A DNA stretch of 64,000 nt from Oscillospiraceae bacterium. Its GTDB lineage: Bacteria > Bacillota > Clostridia > Oscillospirales > Oscillospiraceae. Position numbers and translations under genes: made by a program. The notes under the pieces were generated by a model. That model was not told where the DNA came from, ran no database searches, and saw only the letters and a program-made list of their open reading frames with translations. Positions 40,445 to 49,733 of the stretch are shown in pieces (position 1 is the first letter of the stretch; every line of letters starts with the position of its first letter). The stretch lies in contig SVKQ01000004.1 in NCBI GenBank assembly GCA_015068325.1, positions 1 through 64,000 on the forward strand. The letters run 5' to 3'.

Positions 40445-42913
40445 ATGAGCGATTTGGAGAAGAGATTTCTGGCAGCGCGGCGCCGCGCTATCGCCGCGGA
40501 TTACCGCCATCTGAACGAGCGGCAGATAGAAGGCGTACTGGCCACGGAGGGACCGCTGCTGCTGCTGGCCGGTGCCGGCAGCGGCAAGACCACGGTGCTG
40601 ATCAACCGCGTGGCCAATCTGCTGCGGTACGGCCGCGGCAGCGACAGCGATGAGATCCCGCTACCCGTATCGGAGGACGAGGTGGAATTTCTGGAGCAGT
40701 ACGCCCTCCAGCCCACGGAGAGTCAGCGTCCGCTGGCACAGTACCTCTGCGCTGTGGAACCGGCGCGCCCCTGGGAGGTGCTGGCCATCACCTTCACCAA
40801 CAAGGCCGCCAATGAGCTGAAGGAGCGCCTGGAGAAAATGCTGGGGGAGGACGCCCGGGACGTGTGGGCTGCCACCTTCCACTCGGCCTGCGTGCGCATC
40901 CTGCGGCGCGATATCGACAAGCTGGGCTTCTCCCGGGACTTCACCATCTATGACACAGACGACAGCCGGCGCGTCATCCGGGACGTCCTCAAGGAACTGG
41001 GCCTGGAGGAGAAGACCTTTCCCATTCGCGAGGTACTGTCGGTCATCTCCAATGCCAAGGATGCCATGCTCGACCCGGAGAACTTCATCCACAAGTGGGA
41101 GGGGAACGGCGATTGGCGTAAAATCAGAATCGGTAAAGTATATGCGCTTTACAATAAGAGACTGCGGGATGCCAATGCGCTGGACTTCGACGATATCATC
41201 CTCCACACGGTCCGCCTGCTGCAGACCAACGCAGAGAGCCGGGAATACTACCAGCGCAAGTTCCGCTACGTGCTCATCGACGAGTATCAGGACACCAACC
41301 ACCTGCAGTATCTGCTGGCCAGCCTGCTGGCGGGTGGCTGCCGCAACATCTGCGTGGTGGGCGACGACGACCAGAGCATTTACCGTTTCCGCGGTGCCAA
41401 TATCGAGAATATCCTGAACTTTGAAAAGGAATTCCGCGGCGCCCGCACCATCCGCCTGGAGCAGAATTACCGCTCTACTCAGCACATTCTGGACGCGGCC
41501 AACGCCGTGATCCGCCACAACGTGGGCCGCAAGGGCAAGACGCTGTGGACAGAAAACGGCAGCGGGGAGCGGGTGCTGATCCGCACTACCTTCAACGAGA
41601 GCGACGAGGCCAACTTCGTGGTGGGCCAAATCATGATGGGATACAACCGCGGCGGCAGCTGGCGGGATCACGCCGTGCTCTACCGCATGAACGCCCAGTC
41701 CAACGCGCTGGAATATGCCTTCAAGCGCAATGGCGTACCCTACAAGGTAGTGGGCGGCATGAAGTTCTTCGACCGGGCCGAGGTCAAGGACATGCTGTCC
41801 TACCTCTGTGTCATCAACAACCCCTCGGACGACCTGCGCCTGCGCCGCATCGTCAATGTGCCATCCCGCAAAATCGGCGAGATCACTGTGGACAGGGCCC
41901 AGCAGCTGGCCACGCGGGACGGTGTGTCCCTCTACGCGGTGTTCCGCCGGGCCTCTGAATACCCGGAACTAAAGAATTCAGCCGGCAAGCTGATGGCCTT
42001 TACAGACATTGTGGAGGAAATGCGCAGCCGTGTCGGCACGATGGAACTGGTATCCTTCTACAGCTATGTCTGTGACCGGACCGGGTATGTGCAGGCTCTG
42101 ATGGACAAGAACGACCTGGAGAGTCGTAGCCGTATTGAAAACGTGCAGGAGTTGGCCTCCAGTATCCTGGGTTTTCTGGAAAATGAGCCGGAAAACCCCA
42201 CCCTGGCCGGCTTCCTGGACGAGGTGGCGCTCTACACCGATCTGGACGAGACCAACGACAGCGATAACACCGTGACGTTGATGACCATGCATGCGGCCAA
42301 GGGTCTGGAGTTCCCCTGCGTCTACGTGGTGGGTATGGAGGACGGGCTCTTCCCCGGCAACCGCGCCATGGGCGACGAGGAGGAGATGGAGGAGGAGCGC
42401 CGCCTGTGCTATGTGGCCATGACGCGGGCCAAGGAGAAGCTGACCCTGACCAACGCCCGCCAGCGGACGCTCTTCGGCCGAACCACGCCCTGCATGCCAT
42501 CCCGCTTCTTAGCGGAGATCCCGGAGGGTGACATGGAGTGGATCGGAAAGCCGGAGCTCCGCCCGACCCGTCGGGAGTGGGACGGTGGTTGGGATGACGC
42601 CTTTGGCTATGGAGAGAGCTTCCATAGTCGTCCGGTCGAGCGCAGCGACGACGGGGATACTCCCCATATCCCGAGACAGGAGACGTACCGCCAGCGCGGC
42701 ACCTCTGCGGCGCTTCACCGGGGTGGAGGCGGCGGTATTCCGCTGCTGCAGCTACAGCCCGGCGACAGCGTGTCCCACAGCGCCTTCGGGCAGGGCATGG
42801 TGCTGAGCGTGCGGCCCATGGGTGGCGACGCCCTCGTGGAGGTGGCCTTTGACCAGGTGGGCACCAAGAAGCTGATGCTGAAGGCGGCAGGGCAGCACCT
42901 GAAAAAGTTGTGA
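40445..42913 (+). CDS. pcrA: UvrD/PcrA-type ATP-dependent DNA helicase
   Basis: Encodes 822 aa. SF1A helicase. Q-motif LNERQIEGV, motif I LLLLAGAGSGKTT, motif Ia LAITFTNKAANELKERL, motif II VLIDEYQDTN, motif III VVGDDDQSIYRFRGA, motif IV LEQNYRST, motif V VTLMTMHAAKGLEF, motif VI YVAMTRAKEKLTL. Between motifs I and Ia there is an acidic insertion of ~43 residues (about 64-106) absent from Bacillus PcrA, which explains part of the extra length (family ~720-750). The C-terminus has the usual GDSVSHSAFGQGMVLSV RNA-polymerase-contacting Tudor-like segment. Confidence 0.93.
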   Translation: MSDLEKRFLAARRRAIAADYRHLNERQIEGVLATEGPLLLLAGAGSGKTTVLINRVANLLRYGRGSDSDEIPLPVSEDEVEFLEQYALQPTESQRPLAQYLCAVEPARPWEVLAITFTNKAANELKERLEKMLGEDARDVWAATFHSACVRILRRDIDKLGFSRDFTIYDTDDSRRVIRDVLKELGLEEKTFPIREVLSVISNAKDAMLDPENFIHKWEGNGDWRKIRIGKVYALYNKRLRDANALDFDDIILHTVRLLQTNAESREYYQRKFRYVLIDEYQDTNHLQYLLASLLAGGCRNICVVGDDDQSIYRFRGANIENILNFEKEFRGARTIRLEQNYRSTQHILDAANAVIRHNVGRKGKTLWTENGSGERVLIRTTFNESDEANFVVGQIMMGYNRGGSWRDHAVLYRMNAQSNALEYAFKRNGVPYKVVGGMKFFDRAEVKDMLSYLCVINNPSDDLRLRRIVNVPSRKIGEITVDRAQQLATRDGVSLYAVFRRASEYPELKNSAGKLMAFTDIVEEMRSRVGTMELVSFYSYVCDRTGYVQALMDKNDLESRSRIENVQELASSILGFLENEPENPTLAGFLDEVALYTDLDETNDSDNTVTLMTMHAAKGLEFPCVYVVGMEDGLFPGNRAMGDEEEMEEERRLCYVAMTRAKEKLTLTNARQRTLFGRTTPCMPSRFLAEIPEGDMEWIGKPELRPTRREWDGGWDDAFGYGESFHSRPVERSDDGDTPHIPRQETYRQRGTSAALHRGGGGGIPLLQLQPGDSVSHSAFGQGMVLSVRPMGGDALVEVAFDQVGTKKLMLKAAGQHLKKL

Positions 42914-42925
42914 AAAAAGGAAGTG

Positions 42926-42951
42926 AGGCGTCCTCTGCCGGGAGGACGCCT
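42926..42951 (+). terminator. stem-loop after pcrA
   Basis: A 10-bp stem AGGCGTCCTC (42926-42935 with 42942-42951), but only a weak T-tail (TTGAATT). Confidence 0.4.
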
Positions 42952-43070
42952 TGAATTGCAGACGCGGATAATTTGCAGGAAAGATCTGACGCATGTGGGA
43001 TATTTTGGAAAGGGATGAGAGCCCTCTTGCGTGAAAAAATGCTCCCTTTGCAAAGGTGAGGGCGCATGTA

Positions 43071-43104
43071 AAAAGCCCTGCTCCCCAGAGCAGGGCTTTT
43101 GTCT
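43071..43104. terminator. terminator of rpmB (bidirectional)
   Basis: A 13-bp stem AAAAGCCCTGCTC (43071-43083) pairs with 43088-43100; the minus tail is TTTTTACATG and the plus tail TTTTGTC. Confidence 0.75.
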
Positions 43105-43112
43105 GTCCAATT

Positions 43113-43301
43113 TCAGATCGCTCTGGTAACTTTACCAGAACGCAGACACCGGGTACAAACATACACATGGCGGGGCGTACCGTTGATCAGAGCCTTCACG
43201 CGCTTGACATTGGGCTTCCAAGGACGATTGGAACGCCGATGGGAGTGGGAAACCTTGATACCGAAGGTCACACCCTTGTCGCAGAACTCGCATTTTGCCA
43301 T
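43113..43301 (-). CDS. rpmB: 50S ribosomal protein L28, zinc-binding form
   Basis: Encodes 62 aa. Start MAKCEFCDKGVTFGIKVSHSHRRSNRPWKPNVKRVK. The two Cys pairs, CEFC and CTRC, identify the zinc-containing (C+) paralogue type. AGGAGGTG precedes ATG 43301. Single gene with its own promoter and terminator, divergent from hprK. Confidence 0.96.
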   Translation of the reverse strand: MAKCEFCDKGVTFGIKVSHSHRRSNRPWKPNVKRVKALINGTPRHVYVCTRCLRSGKVTRAI

Positions 43302-43356
43302 CCGTTGCACCTCCTTGCTGTGACTAAGTACTCGCTGGCTTTTGCAAGCAGAAAAT

Positions 43357-43385
43357 ATATTAACAGATGGAGAGAAAAAATGCAA
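43357..43385 (-). promoter_or_regulatory. sigma-A-type promoter of rpmB
   Basis: On the minus strand, TTGCAT (43385-43380), 17-bp spacer, TAATAT (43362-43357). Confidence 0.5.
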
Positions 43386-43432
43386 GTACTATTTACCAAA
43401 AAAACGAAAAAAACTGAAGGCCGCGGAAACTA

Positions 43433-43459
43433 TTGCGAAAGCGCGTGGCATACGGTATA
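43433..43459 (+). promoter_or_regulatory. probable promoter of hprK
   Basis: TATAAT at 43454-43459 with TTGCGA at 43433-43438 (15-bp spacer, shorter than usual). Confidence 0.5.
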
Positions 43460-43517
43460 ATAAATTATTAAAATAGGTGAAGACGGCACGAAGTCCCGCC
43501 GCCAGGAGGAGGACCCC

Positions 43518-44480
43518 ATGCAGGAAAAGGTGCGTATCACACCGGCGAAGCTGAGCGAGCTGGTGGAGAGCTTTGATCTGGAGATACTCAACAAAGGAAC
43601 AGACTACGATTCACGGGAGATAGACATCTCGGACGTGAACCGTCCTGCGCTGCAGCTGGTGGGCTTTTATGGCAATTTTGATGTAAAGCGCCTGCAGATC
43701 CTGGGGCGTGCGGAGATGACGTATCTGGGCGACATGGAGGCTAGACAGCGGCATCGCGTTTTTGACGATCTCTTCCACTGTGAGATCCCCGCGCTGATCG
43801 TGGCCCGCGGCATGGAGGTGTTCCCCGAGATCATGGACAGCGCCCGCCGTCACGGCCGCACGCTGCTGCGCTCTCCACTGTCCACGGTGGAGATCACCAG
43901 CCGCATCATCGACTATCTGAACCGGGCTCTGGCGCCTCAGATTACACGCCACGGTGTGCTGATGAACATCTATGGCCAAGGCGTGCTGCTGCTGGGTGAC
44001 TCCGGCATCGGCAAGAGCGAGACGGCCATCGAACTGCTCAAGCGCGGACACCGTCTGGTAGCGGATGACGCTGTGGAGATCCGGCGCGTATCTGATTCGC
44101 TCTACGGTGCCGCTCCGGAGATCATCCGCCACTATATCGAGATCCGGGGCGTCGGCCTCATCGACGTGCAGCAACTGTTCGGCATGGGCGCGGTGCAGTT
44201 CGAAACAGAGATCGATCTGGTGATTCAGCTGGAGCAATGGGTCCAGGGCAAGTTTTATGACCGGCTGGGCCTGGGCGAGGAGAAGTATCAGATACTGGAT
44301 GTAGAGTTGCCGGTGGTGACGGTGCCGGTGCGGCCCGGCCGAAATCTGGCCGGCATCGTGGAGATCGCCACCATGAAGAACCGGCAGATGAAATACGGCT
44401 TCAACACGGCCCGCAGCTTCATTGAGCATTTTGACCGTCAGGTGGACCGCATGGGACCGCAGAGCGGGGAGAAAGCATGA
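43518..44480 (+). CDS. hprK: HPr kinase/phosphorylase
   Basis: Encodes 320 aa. Bifunctional sensor enzyme that phosphorylates and dephosphorylates Ser46 of HPr for carbon catabolite control. P-loop GVLLLGDSGIGKSETAIEL, then HRLVADDAVEI and EIRGVGLIDVQQLFGMGAV, the family signature. Length is typical. GGAGGAGG precedes the ATG. It overlaps glcK by 4 nt and is the first gene of hprK-glcK-murB-rapZ-yvcK-whiA. Confidence 0.96.
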   Translation: MQEKVRITPAKLSELVESFDLEILNKGTDYDSREIDISDVNRPALQLVGFYGNFDVKRLQILGRAEMTYLGDMEARQRHRVFDDLFHCEIPALIVARGMEVFPEIMDSARRHGRTLLRSPLSTVEITSRIIDYLNRALAPQITRHGVLMNIYGQGVLLLGDSGIGKSETAIELLKRGHRLVADDAVEIRRVSDSLYGAAPEIIRHYIEIRGVGLIDVQQLFGMGAVQFETEIDLVIQLEQWVQGKFYDRLGLGEEKYQILDVELPVVTVPVRPGRNLAGIVEIATMKNRQMKYGFNTARSFIEHFDRQVDRMGPQSGEKA

Positions 44481-45439
44481 AATATATCGGCATCGATATC
44501 GGCGGCACCAACCTCAAGGCGGGGCTGGTGGATGAGAGCGGCCTGGTCCTGGCCACCCAAAGGATGAAGGTGGCCCAGGTGGATGATCCTGACTCTCTGG
44601 CCTGGACGCTGGTGGCGCTGACCCAGGATCTCTGTCGGGCGGCGGGGGTGCCGTTGGATCAGGTGGCTTCGGTGGGCGTGGGCGTGCCGGGCACAGTGGA
44701 TATCCGCGCCGGCTCCATCCTTTACACCTGTAACCTGCCCCTGCAGAATGTGCCCCTGCGCAAGCTTTTTCACCGGTACCTGCCCTTGCCGCTCTATATC
44801 GAGAACGATGCCAACTGTGCTGCACTGGCCGAATACTTTGCCGGTGCCGGGCGGGGCAGCAAACGGTTCGTGACCATCACATTGGGCACCGGCATCGGCG
44901 GCGGCATCATCCATAACGGCAAGATCTTCCACGGCGCCAACGGCATGGCTGGCGAGGTGGGCCACATGACCATCGTCTACGGGGGCGAGCCTTGTCCCTG
45001 CGGCCGCCGGGGCTGTTGGGAGCGCTATGCCTCTGCCAGTGCCCTCAAGCGCATGACGGCCCGGGCGATGGCGGATCACCCGGACAGCATCCTGCACCGC
45101 GTCGTGGAGGAACACGACGGCCATGTATCCGGCCAGTCGGCCTTTATGTCTATGCGGCTGGGGGATCCTGTGGGGCGGCAGGTCTGTGAGCAGTACATCG
45201 ATTATCTGGCCGCCGGCATCGTGAATGTGATCAACATCTTCCAGCCGGATACCTTAGCCATCGGCGGCGGTGTCAGCAACGAAGACGACGCCTATTTGCT
45301 CCAGCCGCTGCGCCGGCGGGCGGAGCAGGAGAGCCTGCCCGGCAGCCGAGATCGGTTGACCCGCATCGTACGGGCGGAGCTGGGTACCCAGGCGGGCATC
45401 ATCGGCGCGGCCTTTTTGGGAAAGAATAAGCGTGTATAG
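44477..45439 (+). CDS. glcK: ROK-family glucokinase
   Basis: Encodes 320 aa. Phosphorylates glucose to glucose-6-phosphate. N-terminal phosphate loop YIGIDIGGTNLKAGLVDESG, sugar site ENDANCAALAEYFAGAG, second Gly motif TLGTGIGGGIIHNGKIFHG, and the ROK zinc motif CPCGRRGCWERYAS (with the upstream GEVGHM His). Coupled to hprK by an ATGA overlap, which fits a role in sugar-phosphate sensing. The stop codon lies within the first of three short direct repeats. Confidence 0.92.
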   Translation: MKYIGIDIGGTNLKAGLVDESGLVLATQRMKVAQVDDPDSLAWTLVALTQDLCRAAGVPLDQVASVGVGVPGTVDIRAGSILYTCNLPLQNVPLRKLFHRYLPLPLYIENDANCAALAEYFAGAGRGSKRFVTITLGTGIGGGIIHNGKIFHGANGMAGEVGHMTIVYGGEPCPCGRRGCWERYASASALKRMTARAMADHPDSILHRVVEEHDGHVSGQSAFMSMRLGDPVGRQVCEQYIDYLAAGIVNVINIFQPDTLAIGGGVSNEDDAYLLQPLRRRAEQESLPGSRDRLTRIVRAELGTQAGIIGAAFLGKNKRV

Positions 45440-45481
45440 GCGCCGATCAGGCGTGTATAGGAACATATAGGCGCGTACAGG
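45430..45481 (+). repeat. three 11-bp direct repeats between glcK and murB
   Basis: GCGTGTATAGG (45430-45440), GCGTGTATAGG (45451-45461) and GCGCGTACAGG (45471-45481), with start-to-start spacing of 21 and 20 bp. The first includes the glcK stop codon; the last runs into the murB ribosome site. Confidence 0.7.
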
Positions 45482-45488
45482 AGGATAT

Positions 45489-46403
45489 ATGCTCTGGTAT
45501 GAGGAATTTGACCGCGCGGCAGCGGACTACCTGCCGGATGTGACGGTGGAGCGGGAGGAGCCGCTGGCGAAGCACTGCTCCTTCCGCATCGGTGGTCCGG
45601 CCCGGCGGATGGCTTTTCCACGCAGCGGTGAACAGCTGGTGCTTCTGGAGAGCTTCGGCCGCGACTGCGGCGGCGAGCCGCTGATTCTGGGCAACGGTAC
45701 CAACGTACTGTTTCCCGACGAGGGATTGGACCGCCTGGTCATCAACACCCGAGACATGTGTCTGCTGGAGCGGATCGGGGAGCGGGAGGTATTGGCCGGT
45801 GCGGGATTGCCTCTGGTGCGCCTGGCGGTGTTCGCCCAGCAGAACGGCCTGACCGGCCTGGAATTCGCCCACGGCATCCCCGGCAGCGTGGGCGGTGCGG
45901 TGTGCATGAACGCCGGCGCCTATGGCGGCGAGATCAAGGGTGTGCTGCAGGAGGCCTTGATTCTGTTCCCGGAGGAGGGGATCCGCCGCCTGACGGCGGA
46001 GGAGCTGGACCTTTCCTACCGGCACAGCCTGCTGACTGACCGGCCCGAAGCGGTGGTGCTGCAGGCTGAGTTCCGCTTGACGCCCGGCGACCCGGCTGCC
46101 ATCCGGACGCAGATGGAGGATTTGATGGCTCGGCGCAAGGCATCCCAGCCGCTGGAGTACCCCAGCGCCGGCAGCACCTTCAAGCGGCCGGCCGGTCACT
46201 ATGCCGGCGCGCTGATCCAGGAGGCGGGGCTCAAGGGGCTTAGAGCAGGCGGTGCACAGGTGTCCGAAAAGCACGCCGGCTTCGTCATCAACACCGGCGG
46301 CGCCACCTGTGCTGACGTGCGGGAGCTGATCACGCGCGTGCAGCGGGCGGTGCTGGAGACCTCCGGCGTACTGCTGGAGCCGGAGGTCCGGATCATTCAG
46401 TGA
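45489..46403 (+). CDS. murB: UDP-N-acetylenolpyruvoylglucosamine reductase
   Basis: Encodes 304 aa. FAD enzyme that makes UDP-MurNAc for peptidoglycan. Signatures: CSFRIGGPARRMAFP, ILGNGTNVLFPDEG, GLEFAHGIPGSVGGAVCMNAGAYGGE, and the catalytic Ser in YPSAGSTFKRP of the type II form common in Firmicutes. ATG 45489 follows AGGAGGA. Next gene rapZ starts 10 bp after the stop. Confidence 0.95.
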   Translation: MLWYEEFDRAAADYLPDVTVEREEPLAKHCSFRIGGPARRMAFPRSGEQLVLLESFGRDCGGEPLILGNGTNVLFPDEGLDRLVINTRDMCLLERIGEREVLAGAGLPLVRLAVFAQQNGLTGLEFAHGIPGSVGGAVCMNAGAYGGEIKGVLQEALILFPEEGIRRLTAEELDLSYRHSLLTDRPEAVVLQAEFRLTPGDPAAIRTQMEDLMARRKASQPLEYPSAGSTFKRPAGHYAGALIQEAGLKGLRAGGAQVSEKHAGFVINTGGATCADVRELITRVQRAVLETSGVLLEPEVRIIQ

Positions 46404-46413
46404 GGAGGCCACT

Positions 46414-47271
46414 ATGGAAATCTTGATCATATCCGGTCTCAGCGGCAGCGGCAAGAGCCAGGCTGCCTCCTATCTGGAGGACATCGGATACTACACGGTG
46501 GATAATCTGCCGGCGGAGATGATGGTGAAGTTTGCCGAGTTCTGCGTGGCCTCCGGCGGTCACTACGACAAGGTGGCCCTGGTGTACGACGTGCGGGCCG
46601 GCGAGCCCTATACCGAACTGGTGGAGGCCATGGACCAGATGCGCTCCATCGGCGTCGTGTGCCGCATGCTGTTTCTGGAGGCGTCCACCCAGACCATCGT
46701 CAATCGCTATAAGGAGACGCGGCGGCTGCACCCACTGGCCGGCAGGGGCCACAGCATTGAGGAGTCCATCCAGGCAGAGCGGGAAATGATGCAGCCAATC
46801 CGCGACCACGCGGACTTTATCATCAACAGCACGTCCTATTCTACAGCCAAGCTGCGCAGCGAGCTGCTGAACATCTTCGGAGGCCAGAACGACCGGTCGG
46901 GGCTGAACGTGAATGTGCTGTCCTTCGGCTTCAAGCACGGCATCCCCATCGAGGCGGACCTGGTATTTGACGTGCGCTTCATGCCCAATCCCTTTTACGA
47001 GGAGGAACTCAAGCACAAGACGGGCCTGGATCAGCCGGTGCGGGATTTTGTGTTCTCCTTCCGCCAGACCCATGACTTTATGGAGCAGTTGGAGAAGATG
47101 CTTTCGTTTCTGCTGCCACTGTACAGCGAGGAGGGCAAGACGGTGCTGGTCATCGCCGTCGGCTGCACCGGCGGCCACCACCGCAGTGTGGCAGTGGCCC
47201 ATGAGTTGGCGGAGTACATAGCCAAGGCCGGCTACCAGGTGACGGAAAATCACCGCGACATCTCCCGGTAA
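46414..47271 (+). CDS. rapZ: RapZ (YvcJ) nucleotide-binding regulator
   Basis: Encodes 285 aa. Walker A IISGLSGSGKSQA, GYYTVDNLPAEM, FLEAS, RETRRxHPL-like YKETRRLHPLAGRGHSIEESI, and C-terminal IAVGCTGGHHRSVAVAHEL. RapZ senses GlcN6P in enterobacteria; YvcJ in Bacillus binds nucleotides with unclear output. It is in the conserved rapZ-yvcK-whiA block, linking cell-wall precursor and carbon control. Confidence 0.95.
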   Translation: MEILIISGLSGSGKSQAASYLEDIGYYTVDNLPAEMMVKFAEFCVASGGHYDKVALVYDVRAGEPYTELVEAMDQMRSIGVVCRMLFLEASTQTIVNRYKETRRLHPLAGRGHSIEESIQAEREMMQPIRDHADFIINSTSYSTAKLRSELLNIFGGQNDRSGLNVNVLSFGFKHGIPIEADLVFDVRFMPNPFYEEELKHKTGLDQPVRDFVFSFRQTHDFMEQLEKMLSFLLPLYSEEGKTVLVIAVGCTGGHHRSVAVAHELAEYIAKAGYQVTENHRDISR

Positions 47272-47310
47272 GTCAGACCGGAAGAGAGCTTCCCGAGGAG
47301 GGATCGTACC

Positions 47311-48357
47311 ATGGAAGGTTATCTCTATCAGGTGCCGCCGGAGCGTGGCCCCCACATCGTCGCCATCGGCGGCGGGACGGGCCTGTCTACGCTGCTGCGG
47401 GGCTTGAAGCTGTATACGAAGCATATCACCGCCATCGTCACCGTGGCGGATGACGGCGGCGGCTCCGGCATGCTTCGCCATGACCTGGGTATGTTGCCGC
47501 CGGGCGACATCCGAAACTGTCTGGAGGCGCTGGCCAACTGCGAGCCCATGATGTCTCAGCTGATGGAGTACCGGTTCACCGAAGGGACCCTGGCGGGACA
47601 GAGCTTCGGCAACCTCTTCCTGGCGGCGCTGGACGGCATTATGCCCAGCTTTGACGCCGCTGTGGAGAGCCTCAGCGAGGTGTTGGCCATCACCGGCCGG
47701 GTACTGCCCGTGACCAACGAGAACATAGAGCTGGAGGCCACGCTGGAGGACGGCACCGTGGTGACGGGCGAGTCTCATATCGCCCGTGTAAAGAGGCTGC
47801 AGGGCAGCCGCATCTCCCGGATCCGGCTGCTGCCGGAGCGGCCCCGGGCCCTGCCGGCGGCGCTGGCCGCCATTGAGAAGGCGGACATGATCGCCCTGGC
47901 GCCCGGCAGCCTCTACACCAGCATCATCCCCAATCTGCTGGTGGGAGGCATCGTAGATGCCATCCGGCGCTCCCACGCGCTGAAGCTGTATATCTGCAAC
48001 ATGATGACCCAGCCGGGTGAGACGGAGGGCTATGCCGTATCTGACCACATCCGGGCGCTGTTCAAGCACTCCTTTCAGGAACTGTTCCACATCTGTTTGG
48101 TCAACTCCACGCCGATCCCGCCGCTGGTAGCCCGCCGGTACGCCGAGCAGGGCGCAGAGATGCTGCGCTGTGACACTGCCGCCTGCGAAGCACTGGGCGT
48201 GGAGATCATCAGGCGGCCGCTGGCGGCGGTGGAGAACGGCGCCGTGCGGCACAACCCCGGTTATCTGGCCCGGGAATTGATAGAGCTGCACGCCAGCCGC
48301 AGCATCCGGGTGGTGGGCGAGTCGGTCCGCCACAGTACCAACCGGGTGGAAGTATGA
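47311..48357 (+). CDS. yvcK: YvcK/GlmR gluconeogenesis and cell-wall regulator
   Basis: Encodes 348 aa. CofD-like fold: VAIGGGTGLSTLLRGLK, VTVADDGGGSGMLR, LPPGDIRNCLEALA, ALAPGSLYTSIIPNLLVGGI. In Bacillus and Listeria it binds UDP-sugars and is needed for growth on gluconeogenic carbon sources. GAGGAGGG precedes ATG 47311. Followed by whiA. Confidence 0.95.
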   Translation: MEGYLYQVPPERGPHIVAIGGGTGLSTLLRGLKLYTKHITAIVTVADDGGGSGMLRHDLGMLPPGDIRNCLEALANCEPMMSQLMEYRFTEGTLAGQSFGNLFLAALDGIMPSFDAAVESLSEVLAITGRVLPVTNENIELEATLEDGTVVTGESHIARVKRLQGSRISRIRLLPERPRALPAALAAIEKADMIALAPGSLYTSIIPNLLVGGIVDAIRRSHALKLYICNMMTQPGETEGYAVSDHIRALFKHSFQELFHICLVNSTPIPPLVARRYAEQGAEMLRCDTAACEALGVEIIRRPLAAVENGAVRHNPGYLARELIELHASRSIRVVGESVRHSTNRVEV

Positions 48358-48374
48358 GAACGGGAGGGAGAGGG

Positions 48375-49283
48375 ATGCAGTCTTTTGCCTACAAAGTGAG
48401 GTCGGAGTTGTGCCGCACACCGGTACAGCGCCTCTGTTGCGCCCGGGCGGAGGCCTACGGTGTGCTGCTGTTCGCCAACACCTTCACGCCGATGGAGATA
48501 CGCATCATCACAGAGAACGCGGAATTTGCCGCTCGGCTTCCGCGTCTGTTTCAGCGGGCCTTCGCCTTGAAGTTCGACCGGCTGCCGGAAGAGGACGCCG
48601 GGGGTAAGCTGATTTTCGGCATTACGCAGCGGGAGAAACTGGAGCGGATCATCAACCAGTTCGGCTATGCCCCACGCCAGGCGCTGGCGTTGCACGTGAA
48701 TTTCGGCCTGTTGGAAGACGACTGCTGCCGCGCCTCTTTCCTGCGGGGTGCTTTTTTGGCCGGGGGTAGCGTCACTAACCCGGAGAAGCGATATCATCTG
48801 GAACTGGCCACCTCGCACATCCAGGCCAGCCGGGAGGTGTCCGCCCTGCTGACGGAGATGGGGTTCCTGCCCCGCAGCGTCCGGCGCGGAGCCAATAATG
48901 TGATCTATTTCAAGCAGTCCGAGCACATTGAGGATTTTTTGACCACCATCGGCGCGCCGGTGTCCGCCATGGATATTATGACGGCCAAGGTGGACAAGGA
49001 GATCCGCAACGGCGCCAACCGGGCCATGAACTGCGACATGGCAAACGTGAACAAGACGCTGGACGCGGCGCAGGAGCAGTGCAGCGCCATTGAAAAGCTG
49101 CAGCGCAGAGGTGCGCTGGAGCGCCTGCCGGAAAAGCTGCGCCAGACGGCGGAGCTGCGGCTGGAGCACAAGGAGTTGACGCTGCTGCAGCTGGCCGAGC
49201 GGTGCGATCCGCCGGTGAGCAAATCCTGCATCAACCACCGGATGCGCAAGCTGATGGAGTTGGCAAGAGAGGATCGGATATGA
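48375..49283 (+). CDS. whiA: WhiA DNA-binding regulator
   Basis: Encodes 302 aa. LAGLIDADG-like domain (FLRGAFLAGGSVTNPEKRYHLEL) plus C-terminal helix-turn-helix (LTLLQLAERCDPPVSKSCINHRMRKLMELA). Involved in cell division and chromosome segregation in Bacillus and sporulation in Streptomyces. ATG 48375 is chosen because GGGAGGGAGAGGG precedes it; an ATG at 48354 that overlaps the yvcK stop is possible. Confidence 0.94.
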   Translation: MQSFAYKVRSELCRTPVQRLCCARAEAYGVLLFANTFTPMEIRIITENAEFAARLPRLFQRAFALKFDRLPEEDAGGKLIFGITQREKLERIINQFGYAPRQALALHVNFGLLEDDCCRASFLRGAFLAGGSVTNPEKRYHLELATSHIQASREVSALLTEMGFLPRSVRRGANNVIYFKQSEHIEDFLTTIGAPVSAMDIMTAKVDKEIRNGANRAMNCDMANVNKTLDAAQEQCSAIEKLQRRGALERLPEKLRQTAELRLEHKELTLLQLAERCDPPVSKSCINHRMRKLMELAREDRI

Positions 49284-49729
49284 CGAAAGAGGATCGCTGC
49301 CGCAGAGCGCTGGCACTGCACGAGGGAACGCTGAACTGCGCACAGTGCATGATGGTCGCGTTTTCCGACGTGCTGGACCTGAGCGAGGAGACCTGCGCCG
49401 CGCTGGGCGGCGGATTGGGCCGCGGCGGCGGCTACGGCGGCATGTGCGGCACCGTCAACACCGCGCTCATGGTCTTGGGAGCCCGGTGTCCCCATACGGC
49501 AGAGCACGATATGGAGGGCAGGCGCCGCTTGGCCCGGCTGACGCGGGAGTTCCGCCGGAGATATCAGGAGCGCTTTGGCGCGTTGGACTGCCGTGAACTG
49601 CTGGCCACAAAGGAGCTACGCGGCACGGAGATGGTGGAAAAGCTGGGTGTTGCCGACCACTGCGGGATACTGATCGTCTCGGCGGTGGAGATGCTCAGCG
49701 ACATGCTGGACGAGCTGGATAAGGAGTAA
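49280..49729 (+). CDS. C_GCAxxG_C_C-family putative redox protein
   Basis: Encodes 149 aa. The family pattern is recognisable: NCAQCMMVAFSDVL, GGGLGRGGGYGGMCGTVNTALMVLG, ARCPHTA and a late Cys in LDCRELL and DHCGILI. These proteins are proposed to bind metal or act in redox; none is well characterised. The ATG overlaps the whiA stop (ATGA) and dnaE follows 4 bp after its TAA, so it is embedded in this operon, where it is not normally a core member. Confidence 0.82.
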   Translation: MTKEDRCRRALALHEGTLNCAQCMMVAFSDVLDLSEETCAALGGGLGRGGGYGGMCGTVNTALMVLGARCPHTAEHDMEGRRRLARLTREFRRRYQERFGALDCRELLATKELRGTEMVEKLGVADHCGILIVSAVEMLSDMLDELDKE

Positions 49730-49733
49730 GACC

